From: an uncultured Flavobacteriaceae bacterium
Lineage (GTDB): Bacteria > Bacteroidota > Bacteroidia > Flavobacteriales > Flavobacteriaceae
Direction: 5' to 3'
NCBI GenBank assembly: GCA_947502495.1
Contig: CANNAC010000002.1
Coordinates: 496,001 to 560,000, forward strand
Length of the DNA stretch: 64,000 nt
The first letter of the stretch is position 1. Each line of letters begins with the position of its first letter. The translations under genes were made by a program, and so were the position numbers. This document shows positions 1 through 9,476 of the stretch, one piece after another. Below the pieces are notes generated by a model. It was not told the origin of the DNA. It did no database searches and saw nothing but the letters and a program-made list of their open reading frames with translations.

Positions 1-723
1 CTGCCCAATAAAAGAATCTAAATCTTCTGGAATTGGAACACTAACCATGTGGTTTGCTCCAATAGATAAAACCTCGTGATTTTGGGTAAGCATAAAAAAT
101 AAGATTCCTAATACTACCACTACAAAAGGGCCTTGAATCACTTCGAAGAACTTTCCTTTTTTACTCAATATTTTATCCCAAAATATTAAAAGTAATAAAC
201 TAATAAGACCGATTAAAGCAGCTCCAGGGTGAATATTATTTAGCATTGTAAACAATTCTGAAAAGGTATTTCCTCCGTCTATTTCAAAAAATTCTAAATC
301 CCAAGCTGATGCTTCATCATAACCAAAAAAGTTAGGAATTTGTTTTAAGATAATGATAATACCAATACCTGTAAGCATTCCTTTAATCACCGATGACGGA
401 AAATAATAGCCAATAATACCAGCTTTTAGAATACCAAAAATTAATTGAATAACACCTCCTAAAACAACAGCAACTAAAAAGTTTTCATAACCTCCTAAAG
501 TTCCAATTGCTGTTAATACAATTGCTGCAAGTCCGGCAGCAGGGCCACTTACACCAATTTTAGAACCACTTAAGGCTCCTACTACTATTCCTCCTATAAT
601 TCCGGCTATAACTCCTGAAAAAAGCGGGGCTCCACTGGCTAATGCAATACCTAAACATAAAGGTAATGCAACAAAAAACACGACGACACTTGCAGGCAAG
701 TCGCTTTTTAATGTTTTAAACAT
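1..723 (-). CDS. SulP family anion (probably bicarbonate) transporter, N-terminal part
   Basis: The frame is open from an ATG at 723 down to the left edge, giving 241 residues of a longer protein. The start MFKTLKSDLPASVVVFFVALP, followed by Gly/Ala-rich helices, a conserved GVSGPAAGLAAIV stretch near residue 60 and KGMLTGIGIIIILKQ, is typical of the SulP (SLC26-like) transmembrane domain. Marine SulP proteins of this type often carry bicarbonate or sulfate and are often next to a carbonic anhydrase, but the substrate cannot be read from this part. The C-terminal half, including any STAS domain, lies outside the window. A perfect inverted repeat at 743-773 lies in its leader. The family is fairly sure, the substrate is not. 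Confidence 0.88.
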   Translation of the reverse strand, partial: MFKTLKSDLPASVVVFFVALPLCLGIALASGAPLFSGVIAGIIGGIVVGALSGSKIGVSGPAAGLAAIVLTAIGTLGGYENFLVAVVLGGVIQLIFGILKAGIIGYYFPSSVIKGMLTGIGIIIILKQIPNFFGYDEASAWDLEFFEIDGGNTFSELFTMLNNIHPGAALIGLISLLLLIFWDKILSKKGKFFEVIQGPFVVVVLGILFFMLTQNHEVLSIGANHMVSVPIPEDLDSFIGQ

Positions 724-742
724 ATATACATACTGATTTTGC

Positions 743-773
743 GCTATTGATTCTTTTTTTTATAATCAATAGC
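743..773. promoter_or_regulatory. Perfect 10-bp inverted repeat between the small gene and sulP
   Basis: Arms GCTATTGATT (743-752) and AATCAATAGC (764-773) enclose an A/T-only loop. On the plus strand a T-rich tract follows, but no plus-strand gene ends here. On the minus strand it lies 20 nt upstream of the SulP start, so it is either a leader hairpin or the end signal of the upstream small gene. The function is inferred only. Confidence 0.4.
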
Positions 774-820
774 TATTTTTAATATTTTTTTGGGACAATA
801 AATGTCTAACGAATAAAATA

Positions 821-1102
821 TTAAATAAAATCTGGTGGTGGAGAAATGATGTTAAAATGCGGATTCAGGTAATTTTTAAAGAAATACCCTAATTCATTAT
901 TCTTAAATAAATCGCTTAAAGGAATAAATTCGTTGTTTGTTTCAGAAAAAACAACTTCGAAATTATTATTTTCTTCCTCTTCAGAAAGGCTATAAAAAAC
1001 AGAAATATCTATGGTATCATCTAATGCCACAATTATAGATGGCATAGTAATGATTGCCATAAATAATACAGTAAAAAATATAGAAATGTTTCTTTTTGGC
1101 AT
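821..1102 (-). CDS. Small membrane-anchored protein of unknown function
   Basis: This 93-residue protein has one N-terminal hydrophobic segment (residues 8-26) preceded by KR, which looks like a signal anchor or uncleaved signal peptide. It is followed by an acidic stretch (EEEENNN) and a C-terminus ending in ISPPPDFI. Similar short proteins with a PPPE/D ending occur in flavobacteria near transport genes, from general memory and not tested here. It starts at an ATG and lies about 100 bp upstream of the SulP gene on the same strand, so the two may be co-transcribed. No function is proposed. Confidence 0.65.
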   Translation of the reverse strand: MPKRNISIFFTVLFMAIITMPSIIVALDDTIDISVFYSLSEEEENNNFEVVFSETNNEFIPLSDLFKNNELGYFFKNYLNPHFNIISPPPDFI

Positions 1103-1164
1103 CCTTTAAATTAAATCAAGCTGCAAATATATGATTATAGAAGTGTTTTATTGTTAAGGAAAAA

Positions 1165-1923
1165 TTAAATTTCATTTAATGCTTTAATATCATCATTAGA
1201 AATCCAACCCACTTTACCGTCTGTAAGCTTAATCTTTTTCCAATTATTTACCGTATCTAAAATTAAAACTTTAGTTCCTTCATGTAACCTAAAAGACTCT
1301 TCACTTCTTAAATTAGGCTCACTTTTAACTAATGCTTCTTGTGAAAAGACGATGGCAGGTTTATTATTTTTATCGATGTCGAATTTATGAAATGCAAAAA
1401 ACAACAAGATAAAAGATAGGAACAAGAAGCTAGAACTACCAATAAACGCGAGTCTTTTTCTGTTTGTAGAATAACTAAAGTAATACAATAAAGATAACAA
1501 CACAAACAATAAAGTAGCAGCAACGCAAGCATAGGCCCAAGCATTAAAACTCATCGTATTTGTTAGTTTCTTCACTAGCTTAGACACCCCAACTTCTGGC
1601 ACCACATCTATAGCATCTACTGTCATGTTTCTTGCAAAAGCGATATTGTTTTGTATTTCTTTATCGTTTGGCGAAAGCGCTAAAGCTTTTTCAAAATAAA
1701 AAATACTTGGTGCAATATTATTTAATTTATAATGCGCATTACCTAGATTAAAATACAACGAAGCAGAATGTTTTTTAGCATCTAAAATACTTTCGTATTT
1801 AGTAATTGCTTCTGTAAACTTCCCTTCATTATACAACATATTTCCTTCTTCAAAAAGCGTGTTGTTTTGCGCTACAGAAAGCGTAGTTAGTAAAAAAGTT
1901 ACTATGTAAATTAATTGTTTCAT
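1165..1923 (-). CDS. batE: BatE-like TPR and SH3 domain protein
   Basis: This 252-residue protein has a signal peptide (about 1-19, ending in SVAQ), two to three TPR motifs (about 22-95, with LGNAHYKLNN and ALALSPNDKE), two transmembrane helices (about 127-149 and 157-177) and a bacterial SH3-like domain at the C-terminus (about 190-252, with KIKLTDGKVGWIS). This is the layout of BatE, the last gene of the Bacteroides aerotolerance operon. It is downstream of batD on the same strand with a 91-bp gap. The TPR part is expected to face the periplasm and take part in the Bat membrane complex. The family assignment is good; the molecular role of Bat proteins is poorly known. Confidence 0.85.
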   Translation of the reverse strand: MKQLIYIVTFLLTTLSVAQNNTLFEEGNMLYNEGKFTEAITKYESILDAKKHSASLYFNLGNAHYKLNNIAPSIFYFEKALALSPNDKEIQNNIAFARNMTVDAIDVVPEVGVSKLVKKLTNTMSFNAWAYACVAATLLFVLLSLLYYFSYSTNRKRLAFIGSSSFLFLSFILLFFAFHKFDIDKNNKPAIVFSQEALVKSEPNLRSEESFRLHEGTKVLILDTVNNWKKIKLTDGKVGWISNDDIKALNEI

Positions 1924-2014
1924 TTGTGTTTTCTATAAAACCCTTCCGATTTTAGTTCGATGCATCGCAATACATCCAACATCCTTTAGTATGCTAAGAA
2001 AGGAGTTTAAATGT

Positions 2015-3787
2015 TTATCTTATTTGCTTATCTATTTCAGAAATCGTTCTAGCTGCTTTTTCATAATCTTGTTGCATTTCTACTTGTGTAATTGGCGTAT
2101 AACGAGCCAATTCACAGTTTTTCAAGATGCTAACAAACTCTAAAACCGTTGTATTCTCTACTTCTCTTTCGTTTAATATTTCGGTAATCTTATCTTTACT
2201 AAAATCACTAGTTTCTATTTGCAACTTGGCTTTTAAATAATTGTGCAATGCCTTTTCAAGAGCTACATAAAAAGCTTCTTTTTGCCCTAAAGCGCGTTTT
2301 GCTACACTTAAATACTTTTTCGCTAGTTTGTCTGCTTTTCTAATTTTGTTTCCAGTAACATCAGCCATACGTTCTTCACGTTTGTTTCTAAAAACAATTG
2401 CTAATGGGATTGCTAAAAGCGGACCTAATAATGCGGTCCAAAATCCTGTAGATTTAAAGAAGTTCTTTTTTGTTGTGCTAACGAGATTCGCGTTGGTTTT
2501 AATAAAGGCAAATTGGTCGTTACTCAAAACGGGTTGTTTATCGTTTCCGTTTGCTATGGCGTTATTCGTCGTTGCTTCATTATTGGTTGGCCCTTCTAAC
2601 ACATCTATAATTAATTCCCTAGAGGAAAGTGTTTTGTAGCTTTCTGTTTTTAGATCAAAATAAGAAAATGAGATACTTGGCAAAGGATATTTACCTTTAA
2701 ACTGTGGTACAATAGTGTAACTTTGAGCACGCGTTCCTTGCATGCCGTTGATGTTTGTTCTTACATTATCTTGATTTTCTGGCTCATAAACCTCTAAAGA
2801 ACTAGGTAGGCTTAGTTTAGGTAATTCGAATAATTTTAAATTCCCACTCCCCGAAACCGCAACGGTTGCTTGTAAAGATTCGGATGCATTTAATGCGGTT
2901 TTAGAAGTCGCTACTTTAAAATCAAAATCACCAACAGCTCCAGTAAAGTTTGCTGGTTTATTATTTTCTGGTAACGGTTTCACATTAATGTTTCTACTTC
3001 CTGCCGAAATGGTTTTGTGTGCTTGCGTCATTAAACGCTCTCCAAAAATATTACGTCTATTGGTAGGCACATCTACCGTAATATCTAAGCTTAGTGGTTC
3101 TATTTCTAATTTTCCTGTTTTTTGAGGATAAAGTACTGTTTTTCGTAAAACAACATACCTATAATCTTCCCCTTTGTAAGTTCCTTTTAAAATTTTAAGA
3201 CCTTTGATATCTATGTTTTGCGACCAGAAGTCATTGTATCTTGGACTATCGGTTTCTCTCCAATTACTAACTCCTGTATTTGGTGAAACGTACAATTTAT
3301 AGACTACCGTTATTCCTTCGTTTAAATAAGGACTCGTTTTAGATACTTCGGCTACTAAGTGAATATTATCTTCTATTAAAATATCTGGATTATTAGGATC
3401 GTTCGGTCTACTTACTGCTTTAGAAACCACAACTACTGTTGGTGTTGTTTTATAGGTTTCTCCTTTAATTTCGATAGTAGCTTGATTGATCGTAAATTTT
3501 CCTTGCTTCTTTGGTGCTAAAAAATAACTATAGGTTTTATTGAATGATTTTTTACCATTCATCCAAGAATGACTAACCGATTGATTTGGACCAGCAACTA
3601 CAGTAAAATCTTGAAAGCTTGGCGGATTAAAATTATCGCCATCTTCATTCATTTCAAAATCAATACGCAAACGCTCATTAACACCAAGTTTCTTCTTACT
3701 TACTTTTGCTTCAAATTTAACTTGAGCAGAAGCAATACTTGTTGCAAGTAGTATAAATAGTATTGTTATGTGTTTTATTGTTTTCAT
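2015..3787 (-). CDS. batD: BatD, oxygen-tolerance family protein
   Basis: This 590-residue protein has a signal peptide (about 1-22, ending in ASAQ), a long periplasmic region of Ig-like beta domains (about 23-440), a single membrane helix near 455-475 (FWTALLGPLLAIPLAIVF) and a cytoplasmic helical tail. The N-terminus VKFEAKVSKKKLGVNERLRI and the LYPQKTGKLEIEPL region fit the BatD family. It lies between batC and batE in the operon. BatD is thought to scaffold the VWA proteins in the inner membrane; this is known for the family only in outline. Confidence 0.88.
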   Translation of the reverse strand: MKTIKHITILFILLATSIASAQVKFEAKVSKKKLGVNERLRIDFEMNEDGDNFNPPSFQDFTVVAGPNQSVSHSWMNGKKSFNKTYSYFLAPKKQGKFTINQATIEIKGETYKTTPTVVVVSKAVSRPNDPNNPDILIEDNIHLVAEVSKTSPYLNEGITVVYKLYVSPNTGVSNWRETDSPRYNDFWSQNIDIKGLKILKGTYKGEDYRYVVLRKTVLYPQKTGKLEIEPLSLDITVDVPTNRRNIFGERLMTQAHKTISAGSRNINVKPLPENNKPANFTGAVGDFDFKVATSKTALNASESLQATVAVSGSGNLKLFELPKLSLPSSLEVYEPENQDNVRTNINGMQGTRAQSYTIVPQFKGKYPLPSISFSYFDLKTESYKTLSSRELIIDVLEGPTNNEATTNNAIANGNDKQPVLSNDQFAFIKTNANLVSTTKKNFFKSTGFWTALLGPLLAIPLAIVFRNKREERMADVTGNKIRKADKLAKKYLSVAKRALGQKEAFYVALEKALHNYLKAKLQIETSDFSKDKITEILNEREVENTTVLEFVSILKNCELARYTPITQVEMQQDYEKAARTISEIDKQIR

Positions 3788-3847
3788 TTTATAATATGCT
3801 TCGACAAGCTCAGCATGACATTTAGCTTCCTTTTGTCTTCTGAGTTA
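3788..3847. repeat. Dispersed repeat fragment between batC and batD
   Basis: The gap contains GCTTCGACAAGCTCAGCATG followed by ACATT. This resembles the short dispersed intergenic repeats (TTCGA ... CATGACA) common in flavobacterial genomes. It is a single copy in this window, so the call rests on resemblance to the copies at 44942-45112. Confidence 0.4.
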
Positions 3848-4684
3848 TTACCAATCTTTTTCGGTTTGTACTCTTTCTCCTTTTGTTTTTTGAGCATTCA
3901 TTTTATCTTGTACTTTTTGCTCTTGATCATTCATTGCTTCTAACAAGTTTTTCACTTGCTGTGGTGATAATTGTCCGGGTTGTGGTTTTGGTTGTTCTTT
4001 TTTCTCATCCTCACCACCTTTTCCTTCATCTTCTTTTTCATCTTTAGGATCGCCTTCTTCGTCTTTTTTATCTTCGCCTTCCTTTTTATCTTTTTCCCCG
4101 TCGTCTTTAGGCTCTTCGTCTTTATTTTCGTCTTCCTGATCCTTTTTATCTTCCTGATCCTGTTCCTGATCTTTTTGATCTTCTTTATTCTCGTCCTGCT
4201 TATCTTCCTGATCTTGCTGTTCTTGTTGTTGCTCTGCACATTCTTTTGCTAAAGCATAATTATAACGTGTTTCGTTATCTGTAGGATTATTTCGCAATGC
4301 ATTTTTAAAAGCTTCTGCCGCCTCTTTACATTGTTTATCTTCCATTAAAACATTCCCAATATTATGAAATGCTCTGTACTTTTCGTCTTTAGTCGTTGCG
4401 TATTTTGCCGTTTGTTTTAAACGATATAATGCTTCGTCAAAAATACCTTTTTTGTAATACGAACTTCCTAAGTTATACGCTCCAACTGGATAGTTTGGTT
4501 GTTCGGAAATTGCTTTTCTGTATTCCATTTCTGCGGAAACATAATCTTCATTATCCGCCAAAATATTAGCATCGTACACCAAATCATTCGCTTTTTTTTG
4601 CGCAAGTAATTCCTGTTCTTCTTTGTCTTGTGCAAAAGAAGAAAGGCTAAAAAAGGCTAATATGATTATTAATATATGTTTCAT
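3848..4684 (-). CDS. batC: BatC, TPR protein with highly charged tail
   Basis: This 278-residue protein has a signal peptide (1-18, ending in SFAQ), TPR repeats at about 30-145 (GAYNLGSSYYKKGIFDEALY, AFKNALRNNPTDNETRYNYA) and then about 90 residues made almost only of E, D, K and Q (about 150-240), ending with a short PQPGQLSPQQVKNLLEAM segment. TPR plus a charged low-complexity region is usual for BatC. The low-complexity DNA produces long false ORFs in other frames. It lies between batB and batD in the Bat operon. Confidence 0.87.
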   Translation of the reverse strand: MKHILIIILAFFSLSSFAQDKEEQELLAQKKANDLVYDANILADNEDYVSAEMEYRKAISEQPNYPVGAYNLGSSYYKKGIFDEALYRLKQTAKYATTKDEKYRAFHNIGNVLMEDKQCKEAAEAFKNALRNNPTDNETRYNYALAKECAEQQQEQQDQEDKQDENKEDQKDQEQDQEDKKDQEDENKDEEPKDDGEKDKKEGEDKKDEEGDPKDEKEDEGKGGEDEKKEQPKPQPGQLSPQQVKNLLEAMNDQEQKVQDKMNAQKTKGERVQTEKDW

Positions 4685-4801
4685 TTTAATTCTACTAAAT
4701 TATAAAACTCTTGGTTTGGTTATAGTTAAAGGTTTTATAAATTATTTAACTGGTTAATTCCTGAAAAAACCTTTCGACTAATTTAAATGGGATATTACTC
4801 T

Positions 4802-5848
4802 TTATAAATTTTCGTTGAATAGGTTTAGTTTTTTCAACCATGCTGTTTTTCGTTCTAATAAAAAGATATCTACAAACAGTAATAACAATGCTATTCCTAA
4901 AAACCATTGAAATTGATCTTTAAAATCGGCAAACTCTTTGGCTTCAAACTCCGTTTTATCCATTTTGTTTAAAATCTCTCTAATCGTGGTAACGACGTCA
5001 TTTGTATTTTTACCATTAATATAAACGCCATTTGCTTCTGCAGCAATGCTTTTTAAATTTTCTTCGTTTAGGCGTGTAATTACCGTTTCGCCTTGTCTAT
5101 CTTTTTTATAATTTAAAACAACACCGTTTCGTTTTATTGGAATTGGTCCTCCTTTAATATCTCCAACACCAATGGTAAAAATTCGAATGCCGTGCGTACT
5201 TGCTTCTTCGGCAGCACGAATTGCAGATTCCCCAAAATGATCTTCTCCATCTGAAAGAATGATTAGTACTCGATTGGTTTGTTCTTCATTATCAAAATAC
5301 GTTTCTGCTAGTTCTATGGCCCCATTTATTGCAGTTCCTTGCGAAGACAGCATATCTGTATTCATGTTTTGCAAAAACATTTTAGCTGCCGCATAATCGG
5401 TAGTTATTGGTAATTGCGGAAATGCTTTTGCTGCATACGCTATAATACCAACGCGGTCACTGGCTAGATTATTTATAATTTGAGTTACTAATTGCTTGGT
5501 TTTATCTAGTCTGTTTGGCGCAATATCTTCTGCCAACATACTTTTAGAAACATCTACAGCAAATACAATATCTACACCTTGACGCTTTACCGTTTCTAGT
5601 TTGGTTCCCACTTTAGGGTTTACTAACGCAATAGCTAAACTTGCAAACACTAAACATATAAGGATTACTTTTAGTATGCTTTTAAAAAGGGATTGGTTCG
5701 GACTTAATTTTTTTAGGATTGCTTTATTGGCAAAGTTTTTTTGTGCTTTATGTTTCCAAATTTGAAGCACCAAAAAAAGTAGGATTATTACAGGAATAAT
5801 CACTAAAACCCAAAACCATATTTTTTCTTCTAATTGATATTGAAACAT
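4802..5848 (-). CDS. batB: BatB, VWA domain membrane protein
   Basis: This 348-residue protein has two N-terminal membrane helices (about 10-28 and 58-76), a von Willebrand factor A domain (about 88-290) and a C-terminal helix (about 315-333). The metal-ion-dependent adhesion site is intact: DVSKS in FAVDVSKSMLAEDIAPNRLD, and SDGEDH later in the domain. It follows batA with a 21-bp gap. In the Bat system two paralogous VWA proteins, BatA and BatB, sit in the inner membrane and are thought to work with the MoxR ATPase. Confidence 0.9.
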   Translation of the reverse strand: MFQYQLEEKIWFWVLVIIPVIILLFLVLQIWKHKAQKNFANKAILKKLSPNQSLFKSILKVILICLVFASLAIALVNPKVGTKLETVKRQGVDIVFAVDVSKSMLAEDIAPNRLDKTKQLVTQIINNLASDRVGIIAYAAKAFPQLPITTDYAAAKMFLQNMNTDMLSSQGTAINGAIELAETYFDNEEQTNRVLIILSDGEDHFGESAIRAAEEASTHGIRIFTIGVGDIKGGPIPIKRNGVVLNYKKDRQGETVITRLNEENLKSIAAEANGVYINGKNTNDVVTTIREILNKMDKTEFEAKEFADFKDQFQWFLGIALLLLFVDIFLLERKTAWLKKLNLFNENL

Positions 5849-5869
5849 TTTCTTTATTTGGCTTTTCTT

Positions 5870-6874
5870 TTAAACAAAACTTCTAAAAATAGTGAAACGC
5901 AATAGTAATTCCATTGCTAAAAATAATCCTGCTAGTAATACTAATGCACGATATTTTTCTTCATAATTATAAAATTTAAATTCTTCTATTTCTGTTTTTT
6001 CTAGTTTGTTGATTTCTGCATAAATATCGGCAAGCTTTTTATTGTTTGTCGCTCTAAAATATTTCCCTCCAGTCACATCTGCAATTTCTTTCAGTAAATC
6101 TTCATCAATTTCTACTTGTACTCTTGCGTATTGAAAAGTTCCGTTCGCATTTATAGAATAAGGCGATAACGCCATTCCGTTAGTACCTAATCCAATAGTG
6201 TATACCTTAATGCCATATTCTACCGCTAATTCACTTGCGATTTTAGGATCTATAAAACCAGAATTGTTTACACCATCGGTTAATAAAATAATTACTTTAC
6301 TCTTGGCTTTACTATCTTTTAAACGGTTTACAGAGGTTGCTAAACCCATCCCAATGGCTGTACCTCCTTCAATAATCGTGTTGTATTTTATTTCGTTTAA
6401 AGAACGTAATACAATTGCTTTATCACTTGTAATTGGTGTTTTTGTGTAGCTTTCTCCTGCATATTCCACCAAACCGATTCTATCATTTGGTCTTCCTATA
6501 ATAAACTCGGAAGCCACTTTCTTTAAGGCTTCTAAACGATTCGGGCTTAAATCTTTTGCCAACATACTTGCCGAAACATCAATAGCCATCACAATATCAA
6601 TTCCTCGTGTTGTCTTTGTTTTTGTAGAAACATCAACGGTTCTTGGTCTAGCTAATGCCGTTATAATTGCTGCTAATGCCAATACACGTAAAGCAAAAAG
6701 TACATGTCTTAATTTTGGTAACCAAGAACTGGTAACTTTAAATCCTTTTAAACTGGATATTTTTAATTCTGCTGTTTGCTTTTTGTGCTTAAAAACATAC
6801 CATAGCAATGCTAATGGAAGTAATAAAAACAACCAGAAAAATTCTTTATTTAAAAATTCTATTCCTTCCAACAT
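5870..6874 (-). CDS. batA: BatA, VWA domain membrane protein
   Basis: This 334-residue protein has N-terminal helices (about 10-27 and 56-78), a VWA domain (about 90-290) with an intact DVSAS metal site in MAIDVSASMLAKDLSPNRLE and a later TDGVNNSG loop, and a C-terminal helix (about 310-328). It is paralogous to BatB just downstream: both share the SML-KD/ED-PNRLD/E stretch. Its start lies only 3 bp after the stop of the preceding gene, so the genes are almost certainly translated from one message. Confidence 0.9.
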   Translation of the reverse strand: MLEGIEFLNKEFFWLFLLLPLALLWYVFKHKKQTAELKISSLKGFKVTSSWLPKLRHVLFALRVLALAAIITALARPRTVDVSTKTKTTRGIDIVMAIDVSASMLAKDLSPNRLEALKKVASEFIIGRPNDRIGLVEYAGESYTKTPITSDKAIVLRSLNEIKYNTIIEGGTAIGMGLATSVNRLKDSKAKSKVIILLTDGVNNSGFIDPKIASELAVEYGIKVYTIGLGTNGMALSPYSINANGTFQYARVQVEIDEDLLKEIADVTGGKYFRATNNKKLADIYAEINKLEKTEIEEFKFYNYEEKYRALVLLAGLFLAMELLLRFTIFRSFV

Positions 6875-6877
6875 GGT

Positions 6878-8575
6878 TTACTTTTCTTCTTGTTCTTTTT
6901 TTGCTACTTCTTCTTTTACAAGCTCTACAGAATTAATAATTCGTTCTGCAATCGCTTCCGCATAGACATCGCCTTTTCTATAGGTAATTGCTATTTCTTG
7001 TATTACATTTTCTGCAGTGAAATGTAAAAGCACATATTCACCATCATAAAAATTACCGGTATTTTCTACAGGAAGACTCGCTGTTCCGTAGGTCTTTAAT
7101 CCTTCTGCATTATTAGGAGTTACAAACTTTTCCTTTTTTACAAGCAAATTGGTAACACCTTGTTTTTCTAATTGCTGAATTGCCTTTTCGGAAACTTGAT
7201 TTAAATCTATTTCTTCCTTGTTTTCTTGACTTCCCGGACCTTCTTGCGGACTAACTTTTAGCGTAGAAAGTTGCACACTTAAGGCTTGGGAAACATTACC
7301 AAAACGAAAAACAGTCATCTGGAGTTTGGCTTTTATTTCTTCTGGAATTGGTGGGTTTTCTCTTTTTAAAACCTCTGGTGTACTAATCGTAATTGCTGGA
7401 AAACCATAATCACTTGTTACCCAATTTCCTTCTAGCAATTCTTTACTTTCATGACCAACAATAGTGTCTTTCACATAAACAAAACCATATTTTAAACCAA
7501 AACCAACAAACGTTGCGATACACAATCCAACAACTATAGCTATTGTTATTATCGTCTTTTTACGTTTTTGTTTTTGTTCTTGTATTTCTTGGTATTTTTG
7601 GTCTTGTAGTTTTTCTTCTTCCGTTGGTTCTGGCAATGCTTCTTTTACTTGATCTATTTCTAAATCAATAGTATTTCTATCTAATTTTGCCAACTCTACA
7701 TCTGGAGCCGATTTTGCGAACTTCACTAAATCTGCACGCTTTAAAATAGTTTCAATATTTCTAATATCGTCTTTAGAAATATCTATTTGATTACCATCTT
7801 TAAGTATGTTTAATCGCGTTATTAATTCGTCTGTAGTACTTTCTAAAGCACGATCATACACCTTTTCATCTAGGTATTTTCGAATAATAAAAGTTAACTC
7901 GGAATAGTAATCTTTTAATTCTGCATTTTGCAAATAGTTGGTTTCATCTAAATTTTGAAGTGCTAATTTCGCTCTATCATAAGGCGGAAGCAATGCAATT
8001 TTCTCTTCCTTGGTTAGTGGCTTTGTTCGCCAAATAAACCAATATAAGATGAAACCTATTGCCGATAAAATCAGTACCGTTAATAGTAGATATTTCCACC
8101 ATTGACTCGGACTTTTATCTACTTCAATAAATGGTTTAATATCATACAAACCTTGTTTGGTAGTATCTACCACAATATTTTTCACTTCTACTTGTAAAGA
8201 ATCGGTATTAAATACTTTGGTGCCAATTACAATTTTTTGTCTCGGAATAGTATACTTCCCAGAGTCGAACTGCGTTAATCCATATTTTTTAATCAGCTTA
8301 TATTTAGCGTCTTCTTTTGTGGTATCTATAGCATAAGACTGTATCATTTCTAAAGGAAGGAATGTTTGTCCTTCCGGGAAAACCACCAGATTTGTGGTAT
8401 CTGTTTCCACCTCGACTCTAAAAGTTATTTGCTCTCCTATTTTTATGGAAGTAGAATCTATGGTTGAAGTTACTTGAGCAAAGGAGAAAATAGAAAATAG
8501 AGCAAAGAACAAAGACAGTGCAAGGCTTCTTGACTGTTTTATTTTATAATTTAAAAATCTTAAATCGTAATTCAT
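6878..8575 (-). CDS. BatD/DUF4381-like two-helix membrane protein in the Bat operon
   Basis: This 565-residue protein has an N-terminal hydrophobic signal (about 16-34, ending in SFAQ), a short beta-rich domain with IDSTSIKIGEQITFRVEVE, like the start of BatD, and a membrane helix at about 162-182. A cytoplasmic helical region follows (TKEEKIALLPPYDRAKLALQ, DUF4381-like), then a second helix at about 342-362 and an extracytoplasmic C-terminal domain of about 190 residues. It lies between the DUF58 gene and batA in the same operon, with 15 and 3 bp gaps. The double-membrane layout differs from classical BatD. The family call is moderate and the role unknown beyond membership of the MoxR/Bat cluster. 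Confidence 0.75.
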   Translation of the reverse strand: MNYDLRFLNYKIKQSRSLALSLFFALFSIFSFAQVTSTIDSTSIKIGEQITFRVEVETDTTNLVVFPEGQTFLPLEMIQSYAIDTTKEDAKYKLIKKYGLTQFDSGKYTIPRQKIVIGTKVFNTDSLQVEVKNIVVDTTKQGLYDIKPFIEVDKSPSQWWKYLLLTVLILSAIGFILYWFIWRTKPLTKEEKIALLPPYDRAKLALQNLDETNYLQNAELKDYYSELTFIIRKYLDEKVYDRALESTTDELITRLNILKDGNQIDISKDDIRNIETILKRADLVKFAKSAPDVELAKLDRNTIDLEIDQVKEALPEPTEEEKLQDQKYQEIQEQKQKRKKTIITIAIVVGLCIATFVGFGLKYGFVYVKDTIVGHESKELLEGNWVTSDYGFPAITISTPEVLKRENPPIPEEIKAKLQMTVFRFGNVSQALSVQLSTLKVSPQEGPGSQENKEEIDLNQVSEKAIQQLEKQGVTNLLVKKEKFVTPNNAEGLKTYGTASLPVENTGNFYDGEYVLLHFTAENVIQEIAITYRKGDVYAEAIAERIINSVELVKEEVAKKEQEEK

Positions 8576-8590
8576 AAATCGTTAATCTTT

Positions 8591-9457
8591 TTATCCTCTT
8601 CTTTTAAAATAACCTAAAAGTTTTTTCACGTAACTTTCATCTACTCTACAATCTATACTTCCTGCTCCAGACTTAGCAAAACTATCCTTATAATACGCTA
8701 CTTTTTCATGGTAGAATTTCGCATAATTTTTACGCACCGTTTTAGATTGTGTATTTACTAAAAGCAACTCACCAGTTTCTTCATCTTGCATTTGCACCAT
8801 ACCAATATTTGGCATTTCCTCTTCCCGTTTATCAAAAACTCTAATTCCGGTTACATCGTGTTTTCCTGCTGCTATTTTAAGCGTTTGCTTATAATCGTCT
8901 GCAATAAAATCGGAAAGCACAAAAACAATGGCTTTCTTTTTCATTACGTTACGCATAAACTTTAAAGCTTCGGCAACATTAGTGCCTTTGCTTTTGGGTT
9001 TAAATTCTATAAGCTCACGAATAATTCGCAATACATGCGATCTTCCTTTTTTAGGCGGAATATAAAGCTCTACATCGTCGGTAAATAAAATCAGTCCTAT
9101 TTTATCATTATTCTGTGTTGCAGAAAACGCTAATGTTGCTGCGATTTCTGTTACCACTTCATTTTTAAATTGCTCTTCCGTTCCAAATAGTTCCGATCCC
9201 GAAATATCCACCATAAGCATCATAATAAGCTCCCGTTCTTCTTCAAAAACTTTAATATGTGGCAGATTGGTTCTTGCCGTTACATTCCAATCTATATTAC
9301 GTACATCATCTCCATATTGATACTGTCTTACTTCAGAAAAAGTCATACCACGACCTTTAAAGGTAGAATGGTATTCTCCTCCAAAAATATGATCCGACAA
9401 ACGGCGTGTCTTGATCTCAATTTTTCGTACTTTTTTTAGTAATTCTTTGGTATCCAT
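8591..9457 (-). CDS. DUF58 domain protein (VWA-like), MoxR operon
   Basis: This 288-residue cytoplasmic protein carries the DUF58 core GDDVRNIDWNVTARTNLPHI, followed by ELIMMLMVDISGSELFG (a VWA-type metal site) and IVFVLSDFIADDY. The KIEIKTRRLSDHIFGGEYHS N-terminus is typical for the Bacteroidetes subgroup. DUF58 proteins almost always accompany MoxR AAA+ ATPases and are thought to recruit or present substrates. It is downstream of moxR with a 94-bp gap that contains an imperfect inverted repeat. Confidence 0.9.
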   Translation of the reverse strand: MDTKELLKKVRKIEIKTRRLSDHIFGGEYHSTFKGRGMTFSEVRQYQYGDDVRNIDWNVTARTNLPHIKVFEEERELIMMLMVDISGSELFGTEEQFKNEVVTEIAATLAFSATQNNDKIGLILFTDDVELYIPPKKGRSHVLRIIRELIEFKPKSKGTNVAEALKFMRNVMKKKAIVFVLSDFIADDYKQTLKIAAGKHDVTGIRVFDKREEEMPNIGMVQMQDEETGELLLVNTQSKTVRKNYAKFYHEKVAYYKDSFAKSGAGSIDCRVDESYVKKLLGYFKRRG

Positions 9458-9476
9458 TTTTATTAAGTATGCAGTG

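Noticed and set aside
3952-4252. Long ORFs in other frames opposite or over batC
   Set aside because: They come from the Glu/Lys/Asp/Gln low-complexity DNA of the BatC tail and consist of repetitive Phe/Leu/Ile or Lys/Ile; no start context and no family.
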